Shown here: positions 54,783 through 63,683 of the stretch, piece after piece
Layout: the number at the start of each line of letters is the position of its first letter
Numbering within the stretch: position 1 is the first letter of the stretch
Source of the DNA: Psychrobacter sp. I-STPA10
Lineage (GTDB): Bacteria; Pseudomonadota; Gammaproteobacteria; Pseudomonadales; Moraxellaceae
Reading direction: 5' to 3'
Assembly: GCF_021012795.1 (NCBI RefSeq)
Contig: NZ_VFYU01000004.1
Coordinates: 1-64,000, forward strand
Length of the DNA: 64,000 nucleotides
Notes under the pieces: model-generated
What the model was told of the DNA's origin: nothing
Database searches by the model: none
Seen by the model: only the letters and a program-made list of their open reading frames with translations
Translations under genes and position numbers: made by a program

Positions 54783-55265
54783 GTGGATACACACATACTA
54801 AACAATGATGGTAGTGATGCGAGTCGTATAGATGCACCTGTACGCAGGGTAAGTCATTGGCAGATAGTGGTAATGGCGGCTTATCTGCTAACCCTTGGAC
54901 TAATTTCCCTATTTATCCATGTGCGGTGGTGGATCTTCATATTACTGGTTATACTTAGCTTTATGGTATTACTGTGGATGTATGTGCGTCATTCGCCATT
55001 GATTCACCTCACCTCCCCTCAGCTTTATCATCAAGAGCATAACCAACAAAACCAGAGCCATAAGCTATGGCAGCTACTATTTGATAAACCTGAGCATCAC
55101 GAGCTTTGGGAAGCCAAGCTTGTACAATGTCGAGACTTTGGTAAATGTATCCAACTGAATTTTACCATTTCACACCCCATGCCCGAGACGTTGCTAATTA
55201 TGTTGTGGCAAGATCAGTTAGATGCTCATTCATGGCGACGACTCAAAGCATTGGCAAAATGGTAG
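54783..55265 (+). CDS. YgfX/CptA-like membrane protein
   Basis: 160 residues starting at GTG 54783. Two adjacent membrane helices (about 28-50, 52-70), then a cytosolic domain with a typical ending, LLIMLWQDQLDAHSWRRLK (about 137-155). The family partner of SdhE in E. coli (YgfX, also called CptA) was proposed as an inhibitory toxin affecting cytoskeleton proteins and is membrane-bound. Identification relies on the sdhE neighbour and the WxDxL...WRxL pattern. Confidence 0.75.
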   Translation: MDTHILNNDGSDASRIDAPVRRVSHWQIVVMAAYLLTLGLISLFIHVRWWIFILLVILSFMVLLWMYVRHSPLIHLTSPQLYHQEHNQQNQSHKLWQLLFDKPEHHELWEAKLVQCRDFGKCIQLNFTISHPMPETLLIMLWQDQLDAHSWRRLKALAKW

Positions 55266-55321
55266 TGGACATGTTGCTAGCTAAGTTGCTATAAATTATT
55301 AGATATATAAGTTACTGGTAT

Positions 55322-55420
55322 TATAGTCAATCTAATATAAATCCACCACGGTGTTAACCTTGCTAGATGTACTATCTGCACTCGGTTGCCTTGTGGTGAA
55401 ATTATATTAGATTGACTATA
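55322..55420. repeat. MITE-like element C, copy 3
   Basis: TATAGTCAATCTAATATAAA ... TATTAGATTGACTATA, a near-perfect terminal inverted repeat of about 18 bp, around CCACCACGGTGTTAAC and GCACTCGGTTGCC in the interior. The best-preserved short copy. Confidence 0.8.
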
Positions 55421-55621
55421 GCAAAGCTTTTTATCTTGATTAATACCATAAATATCCCGTTTAACAATTTGCACCTTCAAATTTAAAGCAGATTTGTTAT
55501 AGTAATTAAAGACCATGCGTGATTCGCACAAATAATGAATCATGAGCTTGTTTGTGCAAACCGCCATACTTCTATAAACTTTATCCAAACAATGCAATAC
55601 ATTTTATAATAAGGAACAAAT

Positions 55622-56293
55622 ATGAGTCTTTTAGGAAACTTAATTACCCAAGTTGCTAGCAGTGCCCTAAGCCCTGATAACCAACAACATCAGCAAAACA
55701 ACCAATCCCAAGCCAGCTCAAGTGGTATGGGTGGTATGTTAGGTAGTGTTTTGGGTGGCTTAAGTGGTGGCAATGCCCCGCAAGCACAAAGCAATCAAGG
55801 TGGACTCGGTGGTATGCTCGGCAGTGTTTTGGGTGGGGCTAGTAGCAACAATATGAATATGGGTGGTGCAGGTGGTTTGGGTTCAGTTTTAGGCAGTGTA
55901 CTTGGCGCACGTACTGGTGGTGGAAAGGGCATGCTATTGGCAGCCTTAATGCCTATGGTATTGGGCTGGATTCAACGTAATGGTGGTCTATCAGGTGCAT
56001 TAGGAAAAATCAAGGAGTTGGGGTTTGATAATCAAGTCAATTCTTGGATGAGTACCCAGACAAATGAAAACTTGAATCCTAATGAAGTGAATCGTTTGTT
56101 TGGTGAGGACGAAATTCGTCAAGTAGCAGAGCAAACAGGAACAGATGAAAATGAAGTAAAACAAGGCATTTCTGAGCTATTGCCTGAAGTATTTAATCAG
56201 TTAACACCCAACGGTGACCTAGATACTGAAAATGAAGCCAATCAAGAGATTGATGAAATTTTAAAACAAATTTCTGGTGCATTGACCAAATAA
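55622..56293 (+). CDS. DUF937 (YidB-like) glycine-rich protein
   Basis: 223 residues; AAGGA precedes the ATG. The N-terminal 100 residues are Gly/Met/Ser/Asn-rich with repeated GGMLGSVLGG motifs. The C-terminal part (about 105-185) has the YidB/DUF937 pattern: MVLGWIQRNGGLSGALGKIK, ELGFDNQVNSWM, LNPNEVNRLFGEDEIRQVAE, ELLPEVFNQLTPNG. YidB-like proteins are cytosolic and of unknown function. A terminator follows. Confidence 0.88.
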   Translation: MSLLGNLITQVASSALSPDNQQHQQNNQSQASSSGMGGMLGSVLGGLSGGNAPQAQSNQGGLGGMLGSVLGGASSNNMNMGGAGGLGSVLGSVLGARTGGGKGMLLAALMPMVLGWIQRNGGLSGALGKIKELGFDNQVNSWMSTQTNENLNPNEVNRLFGEDEIRQVAEQTGTDENEVKQGISELLPEVFNQLTPNGDLDTENEANQEIDEILKQISGALTK

Positions 56294-56326
56294 ATCTTAT
56301 TGCGCCTAAAAAATAATTAGGCACAT

Positions 56327-56356
56327 AAAAAAGGTCATACAAAGATGACCTTTTTT
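56327..56356. terminator. Terminator after the DUF937 gene
   Basis: AAAAAAGGTCAT / ATGACCTTTTTT with an ACAAAG loop; preceded by a smaller hairpin GCCTAA / TTAGGC. Confidence 0.8.
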
Positions 56357-56383
56357 ATTATCTATACCTAGCAATTAGGTATC

Positions 56384-56476
56384 TAAGAACCTGTATTCAC
56401 AACCCATAATGGTGGCTTTTTGCCTAAAATAGACGTACTACGGCGTTAAATTTTGGCTTATGAATACAGGTTCTAA
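56384..56476. repeat. MITE-like element B, internally deleted copy
   Basis: TAAGAACCTGTATTCACAACC ... TTATGAATACAGGTTCTA is intact at both ends, but the interior is only about 50 bp (93 bp in total against about 168 bp in full copies). Confidence 0.8.
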
Positions 56477-56515
56477 ATACTAAGTCTCAATACTATACAC
56501 TATGATATACCATGA

Positions 56516-57310
56516 CTATGGCAAAAGGTGATGGCAAGCGTAATCTTCGGCGGTAAATAAGTCAATACCACAATCTAGCTCACTAATCCAGTCCAAAAAT
56601 TGGTGAAACATCTCTGTACCATCAAAACGCATGCCATGTTGGGGTAACATCATCCTAACATCCAACTGACGTACAGATTGCGCCCAAAGAGATGTTACTT
56701 TTTTAGATACCATATAACGACGATGAAAACCTATCATATTGCTGATATGGTTATCAAAATCAGTCACAGCAACGCTAGAGTCTTTAGCCAACGATGCCCC
56801 CATATCACCAGAAAATAAGATACCACTAACAGGATCATAAAACTGCAAATTACCAACCGAATGCAAAAAGTGGGCAGGTATGGCGATTAATCCTGCACTA
56901 CCAAGTGGAATATAGCCACCTGTATCAGGAATACCAATAATACGATCAGAAAGGCTTTGTTTGAGTCGTCCTCTGGTAAAAGCAGAGTTATAATGTGGCA
57001 AAAACCGCTGCCAAAGACTGGGCATAATTAGCTTTGCATCTTCTGTATGCACTAACCATCGTGGCATTGAAGCTAAAATATCGGGGTCTTGATGCGAGCC
57101 AATGACATAACGGATTTGCTCCATGGTAATAAAGTGACTCAAGCGTAAGGTAAGCGGAGCAAAAGTCAAATCCCCACCAGGATCTAAAATAGCGGCTTCT
57201 TCTCCATCAATAATCAAAAATTGATTGGAAGGAATACTTTCATCTTCAAAAGGGATGGAGATGGCAATACATTTGTGATTGCCATCATCAAAAAGCACAT
57301 GATGCTTCAT
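56516..57310 (-). CDS. ODP-type metallo-beta-lactamase fold protein
   Basis: 264 residues. Resembles the MBL domain of flavodiiron proteins (oxygen-binding di-iron protein family) without the flavodoxin part: NQFLIIDGEEAAILDPGG, metal-binding SHQDPDI (about 92-98, in place of HxExD), HFLHSVGNLQFYDP (about 147-160), GILFSGDMGAS (about 164-174) and MLPQHGMRF (about 226-234). Members of this group bind a di-iron centre and can sense or reduce oxygen or NO. No signal peptide. A MITE-like B element lies 40 bp downstream. Confidence 0.82.
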   Translation of the reverse strand: MKHHVLFDDGNHKCIAISIPFEDESIPSNQFLIIDGEEAAILDPGGDLTFAPLTLRLSHFITMEQIRYVIGSHQDPDILASMPRWLVHTEDAKLIMPSLWQRFLPHYNSAFTRGRLKQSLSDRIIGIPDTGGYIPLGSAGLIAIPAHFLHSVGNLQFYDPVSGILFSGDMGASLAKDSSVAVTDFDNHISNMIGFHRRYMVSKKVTSLWAQSVRQLDVRMMLPQHGMRFDGTEMFHQFLDWISELDCGIDLFTAEDYACHHLLP

Positions 57311-57601
57311 AGATAATTATCCAATAATAAAATTGTAAAAATATGGTTAGAAATATCGTGTCTCGCTCTAACAAGAAACGTAACTAAATAAAGTTGTTTA
57401 TGCGTTAAGATATTATTTTTATAACACTACTACTTTTATAATATTTATTAACATAACGGTAATAGTCAACAAGAAAGAAACATTATTGTTATATTAAAAC
57501 ATAAAACATACAATTTATATTGTAGCTTATACCTGCTCTAAAGTCCTAACTTTTTAGTATTTTGTCTAGATTTTATTTATAAAAAAACAGTGAGGGTCAT
57601 T

Positions 57602-58282
57602 ATGTTTTTGGCAATTGATAGCGTTTTTGGACAATGCTCAGTGGCATTGATAAATACGCAAGGTGATGTGTTAAGTTTAGATACTAAGATGGGCAATCGT
57701 GAGCAAACACAGCAAATTTTGCCAATGATAGACACAGCGTTAAAAAATGCTGATGTCAACTTATCTGCATTACAGGCCCTTATCTTTAATCGAGGCCCGG
57801 GCGCATTTAGTGGTATTCGTATCAATACGGCGGTGGTGCAAGCGTTATCAGTAGCACAAGACATTCCCTGTGTGGGTGTGTCAAGTTTACAAATACTGGC
57901 ACAAACGGCACATAAAGAGCACGGTATTAGCCAGTGTCATGCCCTACTCGATGCCAGAATGAAACAAGTCTATTGCGCACAATATCAGCTGCAAGCAGGC
58001 ATCATGACCCAAGTGGAAAATAGCCAAGAATATCTACTTGATTATGATTCTTGCCTAGACGATACACTGGCTTTGGTGGGTAATGGTGCTCGGTTAGTAG
58101 AAGCAGCGCAAGCAGAAGTCTATGCAGATATCGAGCCAAACGCTGCGATTTTGGCAACACTTGGCAAAGTACAGTTTGAGCAAACGGGTGGCGTTGATGC
58201 TACCCATGCACTGCCCGTCTATCTGCGCAATGATGCGTGGAAAACGCTAAAGCAACAAAAAGCGCATAAAGGATTGGCTTAA
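57602..58282 (+). CDS. tsaB: tRNA t6A modification protein TsaB
   Basis: 226 residues from ATG 57602, with GAGG 6-9 bases upstream; an upstream GTG at 57590 precedes this site. TsaB pairs with TsaD and TsaE to make threonylcarbamoyladenosine at position 37 of ANN-decoding tRNAs. Signatures: MFLAIDSVFGQCSVAL at the N-terminus, GPGAFSGIRINTAVVQAL (about 65-82), ALLDARMKQVYCAQYQ and ALPVYLRNDAW at the C-terminus. Confidence 0.93.
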   Translation: MFLAIDSVFGQCSVALINTQGDVLSLDTKMGNREQTQQILPMIDTALKNADVNLSALQALIFNRGPGAFSGIRINTAVVQALSVAQDIPCVGVSSLQILAQTAHKEHGISQCHALLDARMKQVYCAQYQLQAGIMTQVENSQEYLLDYDSCLDDTLALVGNGARLVEAAQAEVYADIEPNAAILATLGKVQFEQTGGVDATHALPVYLRNDAWKTLKQQKAHKGLA

Positions 58283-58372
58283 CTGAACAAGTTAGTTGGC
58301 TTAATCGATTGAATTAATTGCAACAGCTTAAGCCAATTGGGCGATTTGGGCGATAGTAATAAAAGCCATCAC

Positions 58373-59788
58373 TTAATTTTTAGATTTATCCAACACTGCC
58401 ATCATATCCAAAATAAAGCGTTTTTGGGCATTGGCGGTCATTCTGGCAAAATTTTCCTCAATCCCATGTCCTGATAGCAAGCTCAGGGCTAATTGTGCAA
58501 TGCCTTTGGTCTGTGCCTGTGAAAAAACAAACTTCATCATCGCAGACACCAACTCAGGTTTGCCTTGAGCTTGCACTTGAGCCGTTATCATGGCTTTATA
58601 ATCTTTTCCCACCTCGATATTTTCTTGCGTGATGTCTAAAAACTGCGCAACCACTTGATAAAATAACTGCTGTGCTTGAGCAATGGCAGTATCTCTTACA
58701 CTAACATAAGGCAATATTTGTGAAGCATCATCAGGGAATGTTGCTAGCCACTCGTCTTCCTCAAAGGCAAAAATAATCTCAAACATGCGATTGGGTGACA
58801 ATTCATTGTCATCACCTTGATGATGACGTGCGACAAACGCAGGCGACTTGATTTTTACCTTTGGTAAGCCATTGATGTATACCACATAACCCTCGCCATT
58901 TTCTTGCAGGGCTTTGGCAGACTCAATCATGTCATGCACCGTATTAAACTGATAGCTTTGGGGATACCGTATCGTAGGTGTGCTAAATGGCTTGTCTTGA
59001 CTGCTATGGGCGATGGTGGTTTGTTGCCGTTGCAGCGCATCTAACAGTTGTTGTGCCTCGCCTTGATTATCATCAAGGCTGTCTGGCAAATAATGTATCT
59101 CATTCATCTCATCTTGCTGATTGTACAAACTTGCCAAAAAATACACGCTTAACGGATAAGTTAATACCCCTTTATTCAGTGGCGAACACAGCTCAAACAC
59201 ATAGGTGACATTGGGGTCTAAATTCTCAGATTGGGCAAATTCTTGTAAAAACTGCTGATTGCTTGCCAACTGATTTTGCGACAGCTCTTTTCTTTTGATA
59301 GTAAAGTTTTGTACCTCTTGTTCGCTTAATATTTTGCCTTGCAACGCCCAAACAAATAAATCGTAAAAATTAAGCTTGGCATTTGGCACATTGGTATCAG
59401 CAATGGCAGTACTGCGTGTGCCAACATACCAAACACCTTGATAACAAAACAACTTCATTAATGAGCCATCGATTTTTTCAAGAGTTTGACAATCAAACTG
59501 CGGACTATCCATCGCTGAGTCTAACAATAGCTGATAGTTTTGCTCATAATAATTAAAAAAACGGCTAAATGGACGTGCCACCACCGCCAATGTTTGTTTG
59601 TCTAATACCAAGCCACGACAACAGTTGGTAAAAAAATCATTGGAGCTGGCATTTGCTGAATAAGACAAATTAACCAAATTTATCTCAGGGTGTTCGGATA
59701 TTTTAATATTGGCTTGCTGACACCGCTTTTCTAACTGGGCAAAATCTTTTAGTTGAAATTTTTCTTTAAACCAAAATTCATTGTGCAT
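58373..59788 (-). CDS. Rnl1-type (T4 RNA ligase 1-like) RNA ligase
   Basis: 471 residues, CTAAGGAAAG before the ATG. Nucleotidyltransferase ligase motifs in the T4 Rnl1 order: FTNCCRGLVLD (about 53-63), motif I EKIDGSL with the adenylated K105, motif III VTYVFELCSP (about 194-203, E199), motif IV GEGYVVY (about 298-304) and motif V KVKIKS (about 310-315). The C-terminal 140 residues are helical and may be the substrate-specific domain. Rnl1 joins RNA ends in phage repair of cleaved tRNA; cellular homologues are uncommon and of unknown role. No PNK, RtcA or nuclease gene is adjacent, and no other phage gene is visible. It lies opposite to tsaB. Confidence 0.88.
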   Translation of the reverse strand: MHNEFWFKEKFQLKDFAQLEKRCQQANIKISEHPEINLVNLSYSANASSNDFFTNCCRGLVLDKQTLAVVARPFSRFFNYYEQNYQLLLDSAMDSPQFDCQTLEKIDGSLMKLFCYQGVWYVGTRSTAIADTNVPNAKLNFYDLFVWALQGKILSEQEVQNFTIKRKELSQNQLASNQQFLQEFAQSENLDPNVTYVFELCSPLNKGVLTYPLSVYFLASLYNQQDEMNEIHYLPDSLDDNQGEAQQLLDALQRQQTTIAHSSQDKPFSTPTIRYPQSYQFNTVHDMIESAKALQENGEGYVVYINGLPKVKIKSPAFVARHHQGDDNELSPNRMFEIIFAFEEDEWLATFPDDASQILPYVSVRDTAIAQAQQLFYQVVAQFLDITQENIEVGKDYKAMITAQVQAQGKPELVSAMMKFVFSQAQTKGIAQLALSLLSGHGIEENFARMTANAQKRFILDMMAVLDKSKN

Positions 59789-59835
59789 ATTCTTTCCTTA
59801 GTTTTAATTTTATGATTTCCTGTTCATTATCCATA

Positions 59836-59865
59836 AAAAAAACAAGCCCAAAATGGACTTGTTTT
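59836..59865 (-). terminator. Terminator after dapD
   Basis: On the minus strand AAAACAAGTCC / GGGCTTGTTTT followed by T8. Located beyond the dapD stop. Confidence 0.7.
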
Positions 59866-59925
59866 ATTGTTTTTAGCGATTGCTTAACTTTATTGTTAAT
59901 CGCTTATGATATAAAAACAATCACG

Positions 59926-60747
59926 TTAATCCAAACGTAACAACTCATTTACCGCTGTTTTTGCCCGAGTTTGTGCATCGACTTTTTTAACAATCACCGC
60001 ACAATATAAACTGTGCGTACCATCTTTGGCAGGCAGGCTACCGGGAACAACGACCGATCCTGCTGGTACACGCCCATAATGAATCTCGCCCGTTTCACGG
60101 TCATAAATCTTGGTGGACTGACCAATAAACACACCCATCGAAATCACTGAACCTTCCTCAACAATCACCCCTTCAACGATTTCTGAGCGTGCGCCGATAA
60201 AGCAGTTATCCTCAATAATGGTCGGATTGGCTTGCAATGGCTCTAATACACCACCGATACCAACACCCCCTGATAAATGCACGTTTTTGCCTATTTGCGC
60301 ACATGAGCCAACCGTTGCCCATGTATCCACCATCGCGCCTTGGTCAACATACGCACCGATATTAACGTATGATGGCATTAACACCGCACCACGAGCGATA
60401 AATGAGCCTTTACGGGCAACCGCAGGTGGCACAACACGCACGCCAGCTTCACTAAACTGCTCGGCTGTCCAATCGGCAAATTTGGTAGGGACTTTGTCAT
60501 AAAACTGTACAAACTCACCGCTTGGCATTGGCGCATTGTCATGTAGGCGAAATGACAGCAATACCGCTTTTTTTGCCCATTGATTGACCACCCATTCACC
60601 GTCCTTTTTTTCGGCAACACGTAAGCTACCGTTGTCTAGCTGCTCAAGTACAGATTCAACTGCCTCACGTACCTCTTGTGGCATAGTGCTTGGGCTATAA
60701 TCAGCACGATTTTCAAAGGCTTGTTCGATGGTATCTTGTAATGACAT
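59926..60747 (-). CDS. dapD: Tetrahydrodipicolinate N-succinyltransferase
   Basis: 273 residues. Left-handed beta-helix acyltransferase (hexapeptide repeats about 105-215: [59 protein letters not shown]). Transfers succinyl from succinyl-CoA to tetrahydrodipicolinate in lysine and diaminopimelate synthesis. AATAGGAATTT upstream. Confidence 0.97.
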   Translation of the reverse strand: MSLQDTIEQAFENRADYSPSTMPQEVREAVESVLEQLDNGSLRVAEKKDGEWVVNQWAKKAVLLSFRLHDNAPMPSGEFVQFYDKVPTKFADWTAEQFSEAGVRVVPPAVARKGSFIARGAVLMPSYVNIGAYVDQGAMVDTWATVGSCAQIGKNVHLSGGVGIGGVLEPLQANPTIIEDNCFIGARSEIVEGVIVEEGSVISMGVFIGQSTKIYDRETGEIHYGRVPAGSVVVPGSLPAKDGTHSLYCAVIVKKVDAQTRAKTAVNELLRLD

Positions 60748-60850
60748 AAAAATTCCTATTAAACTAAAATGATTATTAGAAAAAGCGACTCATTGTCGCT
60801 AATTTTATCCAGTTTGGCAAATCTGTCTTTTTTTAACATGATGCTACGCC

Positions 60851-61774
60851 CTACTTAGGTAGGTGCTGTAACAACCAATTTAACAAATCTCGATATACAC
60901 GCTGATTATCTGTTTCATTCAGCGGCTCATGACGCATATCAGGATACAAATAATAGTCCACACCCGTATAACCCTGCTGCTCTAATCGAGCTACCAACTG
61001 GTGAATTCCCTCGCCCATATTACCAATCGGGTCATCTGCACCACTGACAAACAGCATGGCAAAGTCTTTATCAATACTCGCAGCCCACTGTTTATTTAGC
61101 CCTCTATGCATCAGTTGCATCAATGCCATAAAGCCATTATTGGTAAAGTCAAAGCCACATAACGGGTCTGTTTCATAGTCCTGAATATTATCAGGATTTT
61201 CACTGACCCATGCATAGTCAGAATCAAGATATGCCTCACCAAGCTTGGCATTTAACAGCTTATTCATCGTTTTGGCAAATAACTTATTACGCTGTTTGGG
61301 TGCAACCTTATTTAATACCTGAGTAACAGGCAAAAATATCTTGATTAATGGGTCAAAATCTCCTGTCCCCATCAAAATTGCGCCTGCAAACTCACTGGCA
61401 TGATGCTGTAATACATTACGCACAATAAATGAGCCCATCGAATGTCCCATAATAAAATGTGGCACGTCAGGATGACGAGCTTTCAGGGCATCTGCCATGA
61501 TAACGGTATCTTTGAGTAACGCTTGCATTGGATACTTTGGCGCAAAATACCCCAGTTCATCTGCATTTTTTGCGGTTTTACCATGTCCTAGATGATCGTA
61601 AGTAGCAACAGCAATGCCATTATCTGCCAAAAACTGCGCAAACGTTGTATAACGTCGACTATGTTCTGTCATACCATGAGCAATTAATAACGTGGCTTTG
61701 GCATCAGTTTTTGGGGTAAAAAAAGTATGGTGTAAATTGTGCTTTTTATCACTAGATAGTATTAAATCGCTCAT
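60851..61774 (-). CDS. Alpha/beta hydrolase, monoacylglycerol lipase-like
   Basis: 307 residues from the ATG at 61774 (AAGGACAG just upstream; the ORF extends eight codons more). Hydrolase-4 domain: TLLIAHGMTEHSRRY (about 28-42), VATYDHLGHGKT, nucleophile elbow FIMGHSMGSFIVR (about 108-120), DPIGNMGEGIHQL with the catalytic Asp, and DMRHEPLNE (about 279-287) with the catalytic His. Predicted monoacylglycerol or lysophospholipid lipase (PldB-like). Confidence 0.88.
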   Translation of the reverse strand: MSDLILSSDKKHNLHHTFFTPKTDAKATLLIAHGMTEHSRRYTTFAQFLADNGIAVATYDHLGHGKTAKNADELGYFAPKYPMQALLKDTVIMADALKARHPDVPHFIMGHSMGSFIVRNVLQHHASEFAGAILMGTGDFDPLIKIFLPVTQVLNKVAPKQRNKLFAKTMNKLLNAKLGEAYLDSDYAWVSENPDNIQDYETDPLCGFDFTNNGFMALMQLMHRGLNKQWAASIDKDFAMLFVSGADDPIGNMGEGIHQLVARLEQQGYTGVDYYLYPDMRHEPLNETDNQRVYRDLLNWLLQHLPK

Positions 61775-61861
61775 AAACTGTCCTTGCTTTTGAGTCATAT
61801 TTCCATTCTTGTTTATCTTTAAGTTTTCTATTCATGCTATCGTACCTAATAAAGACGCCTA

Positions 61862-61946
61862 TATAGTCAATTTAAGCTTACTGATACTAGCAAGCCAAGC
61901 GAAGGTGTACAAGTAGTACTACAAGTGAGATAAACAACGTAACAGT
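61862..61946. repeat. Decayed MITE-like element C remnant
   Basis: Begins TATAGTCAATTTAAGCTTA and keeps part of a GTACAAGTAGTACT block similar to other C copies. It lacks the right end, being cut off by element B at 61948. Confidence 0.45.
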
Positions 61947-61947
61947 T

Positions 61948-62116
61948 TTAGAACCTGTATTCATAATCCAAAATCAGGGGATTTTTAAACTAAAATTGCG
62001 TAATACAAGGCAAATTTGGGGGCGAATAGTCACTCTATTTAATCCAAAATTTAACGCCGTAGTACGTCTATTTTAGGCAAAAAGCCACCACTATGGGTTG
62101 TGAATACAGGTTCTTA
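61948..62116. repeat. MITE-like element B, full copy
   Basis: TAGAACCTGTATTCATAATCC and GGGTTGTGAATACAGGTTCT ends with the complete shared interior; nearly identical to the 49877-50046 copy. It abuts the truncated C element. Confidence 0.85.
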
Positions 62117-62338
62117 TAATATAGCTTCTTATATTGATATGACTATACTTAGCCTCTTATCATACGGCAAAATCCCACTTTTACGGCTAAAATTTTGCAA
62201 CGCTCTGTGCCGTCCTTTCAACTTTTAGCAAAAATAAGATAAAAATTTCCCATTTTTCAGTATTTATTTCCCGTTTCTCTCATAATGACACCCCAAAAGC
62301 TACTGAAATAAAAGTAGAATACCTTTGTTTCAGACAAA

Positions 62339-62353
62339 TAATAATAATTATCA
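62339..62353. promoter_or_regulatory. Fur box upstream of the MFS gene
   Basis: TAATAATAATTATCA matches 13 of 14 positions of the TGATAATNATTATCA Fur core, 51 bp before the MFS start codon. Confidence 0.65.
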
Positions 62354-62403
62354 TCTAAGTCGCTTTATAAAATAAAATCCCTGATTACCCTGAGAGTATC
62401 TCC

Positions 62404-63573
62404 ATGAAATCACTTTGGTCACTGCTCATCGCAAATGCCTTATGTACTGCCAGTTTGTTTGCGTTTATTCCTGTCATTGGTCCCATCATTCGTGAGCTAC
62501 ATTTAGCCGAGTGGCACAGTGGCATTATTGTTGGTATTGCTGGTATTGTCTGGATGATTTGCTCACCACTTTGGGGACGCTACAGTGATAAAGTGGGACG
62601 CAAACATATTTTACTCATTAGTATGCTGGGATTTGCCTTAGCTTATTTTGTGTTAGGTAGATTTTTGGGATATGTACTGGCAACACCGCTAGCTGCTAGC
62701 TATATGCTGACCATATTTATTGTATTGCGTGCCATCATGGGTGGGTTTTATGCCGCCATTCCGCCCGTCAGTGCCGCCAGAATGGCAGATGCCACCACCA
62801 GCTCACAGCGAACGGCTGCCATGGCAGTATTGGGTGCCTCTAACGCCATTGGTATGGTCATCGGTCCAACATTGTCAGGGCTGGTTGCCAAAAATAATCT
62901 GGCTCTGTCCTTATATATTGCCGCTGCCCTACCCTTTATTGCTTTTGTTTTACTGTGGGTATCTCTTCCCAAATCCACGCACTTTGTATCCTCTACCAAT
63001 AACATTCGCATCAAGCTATTTGATGCACGGGTACGTTTGCCAGTCATCACCAGCTTTGTGTGTCTCAATACCATCATTACTGCACAGATGTTGGTGGGGT
63101 TTTTGGTCATGGATAGGCTTGGTATGGACAGCAATACGGCAGCAAAAACGGCAGATATGGTGATGGGTACTGTGGGTATTACTCTCATTGTGACTCAAGG
63201 GGTAATGAGTAAAGTCAGTGGGGTCAGTAATCAAACTTGGATTCGCTGGGGCGTTTTGTTCGCTTCAGTTGGTACATTTTGGGTACCATTTGCCACCAAT
63301 CAATTTATACTGATGTTGACATACGCCATTGCAGCAGTCGGCTTAGGGGTGAGCTTGCCCGCCATGCAGGCATTTGCAGCAAATGTTGTTAATCAAGATG
63401 AGCAAGGTAGCGTAGCAGGAGCGGTGTCAGCAGCGCAAGGGCTGGCAATGGTGCTCACCCCTGTTATATCCACACTTTTGTATGGCATCAATATCCTTCT
63501 GCCGTTTATGTTGGCAGGCAGCTTGCTGGTTGTCTTAAGCTTTAGTGTGACTTACCTAACTCGACCCACCTAA
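62404..63573 (+). CDS. MFS transporter, DHA1 family (Fur-linked)
   Basis: 389 residues, twelve predicted membrane segments. Family motif A is GRYSDKVGRKHILL (about 59-72), with LRAIMGGFYAAIPPVSAARM (about 109-128) and GASNAIGMVIGPTLSGL (motif C-like, about 146-162). TetA-like proton antiporter of the multidrug and siderophore exporter group. The upstream Fur box suggests export of a siderophore or an iron-related compound. No biosynthetic cluster is visible. Confidence 0.85.
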   Translation: MKSLWSLLIANALCTASLFAFIPVIGPIIRELHLAEWHSGIIVGIAGIVWMICSPLWGRYSDKVGRKHILLISMLGFALAYFVLGRFLGYVLATPLAASYMLTIFIVLRAIMGGFYAAIPPVSAARMADATTSSQRTAAMAVLGASNAIGMVIGPTLSGLVAKNNLALSLYIAAALPFIAFVLLWVSLPKSTHFVSSTNNIRIKLFDARVRLPVITSFVCLNTIITAQMLVGFLVMDRLGMDSNTAAKTADMVMGTVGITLIVTQGVMSKVSGVSNQTWIRWGVLFASVGTFWVPFATNQFILMLTYAIAAVGLGVSLPAMQAFAANVVNQDEQGSVAGAVSAAQGLAMVLTPVISTLLYGINILLPFMLAGSLLVVLSFSVTYLTRPT

Positions 63574-63579
63574 CTGGTA

Positions 63580-63594
63580 CGCCACTCTCAACTT
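63580..63594. repeat. MITE-like element A, left-end motif
   Basis: CGCCACTCTCAACTT as at 14193, adjoining the MFS stop codon. No interior or right end is recognisable. Confidence 0.4.
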
Positions 63595-63683
63595 CATTCT
63601 CGGGTGAATTTGCTACGCTGTTTGGTCATACTAAGTTCCTTTTTTAAGTTAGTATAACCTCTTAGTTGCTGTCCAGTTTTATT

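Noticed and set aside
58373..59788. Prophage fragment because of an Rnl1-like ligase
   Set aside because: Neighbouring genes are tsaB and dapD, with no structural, integrase or lysis genes.
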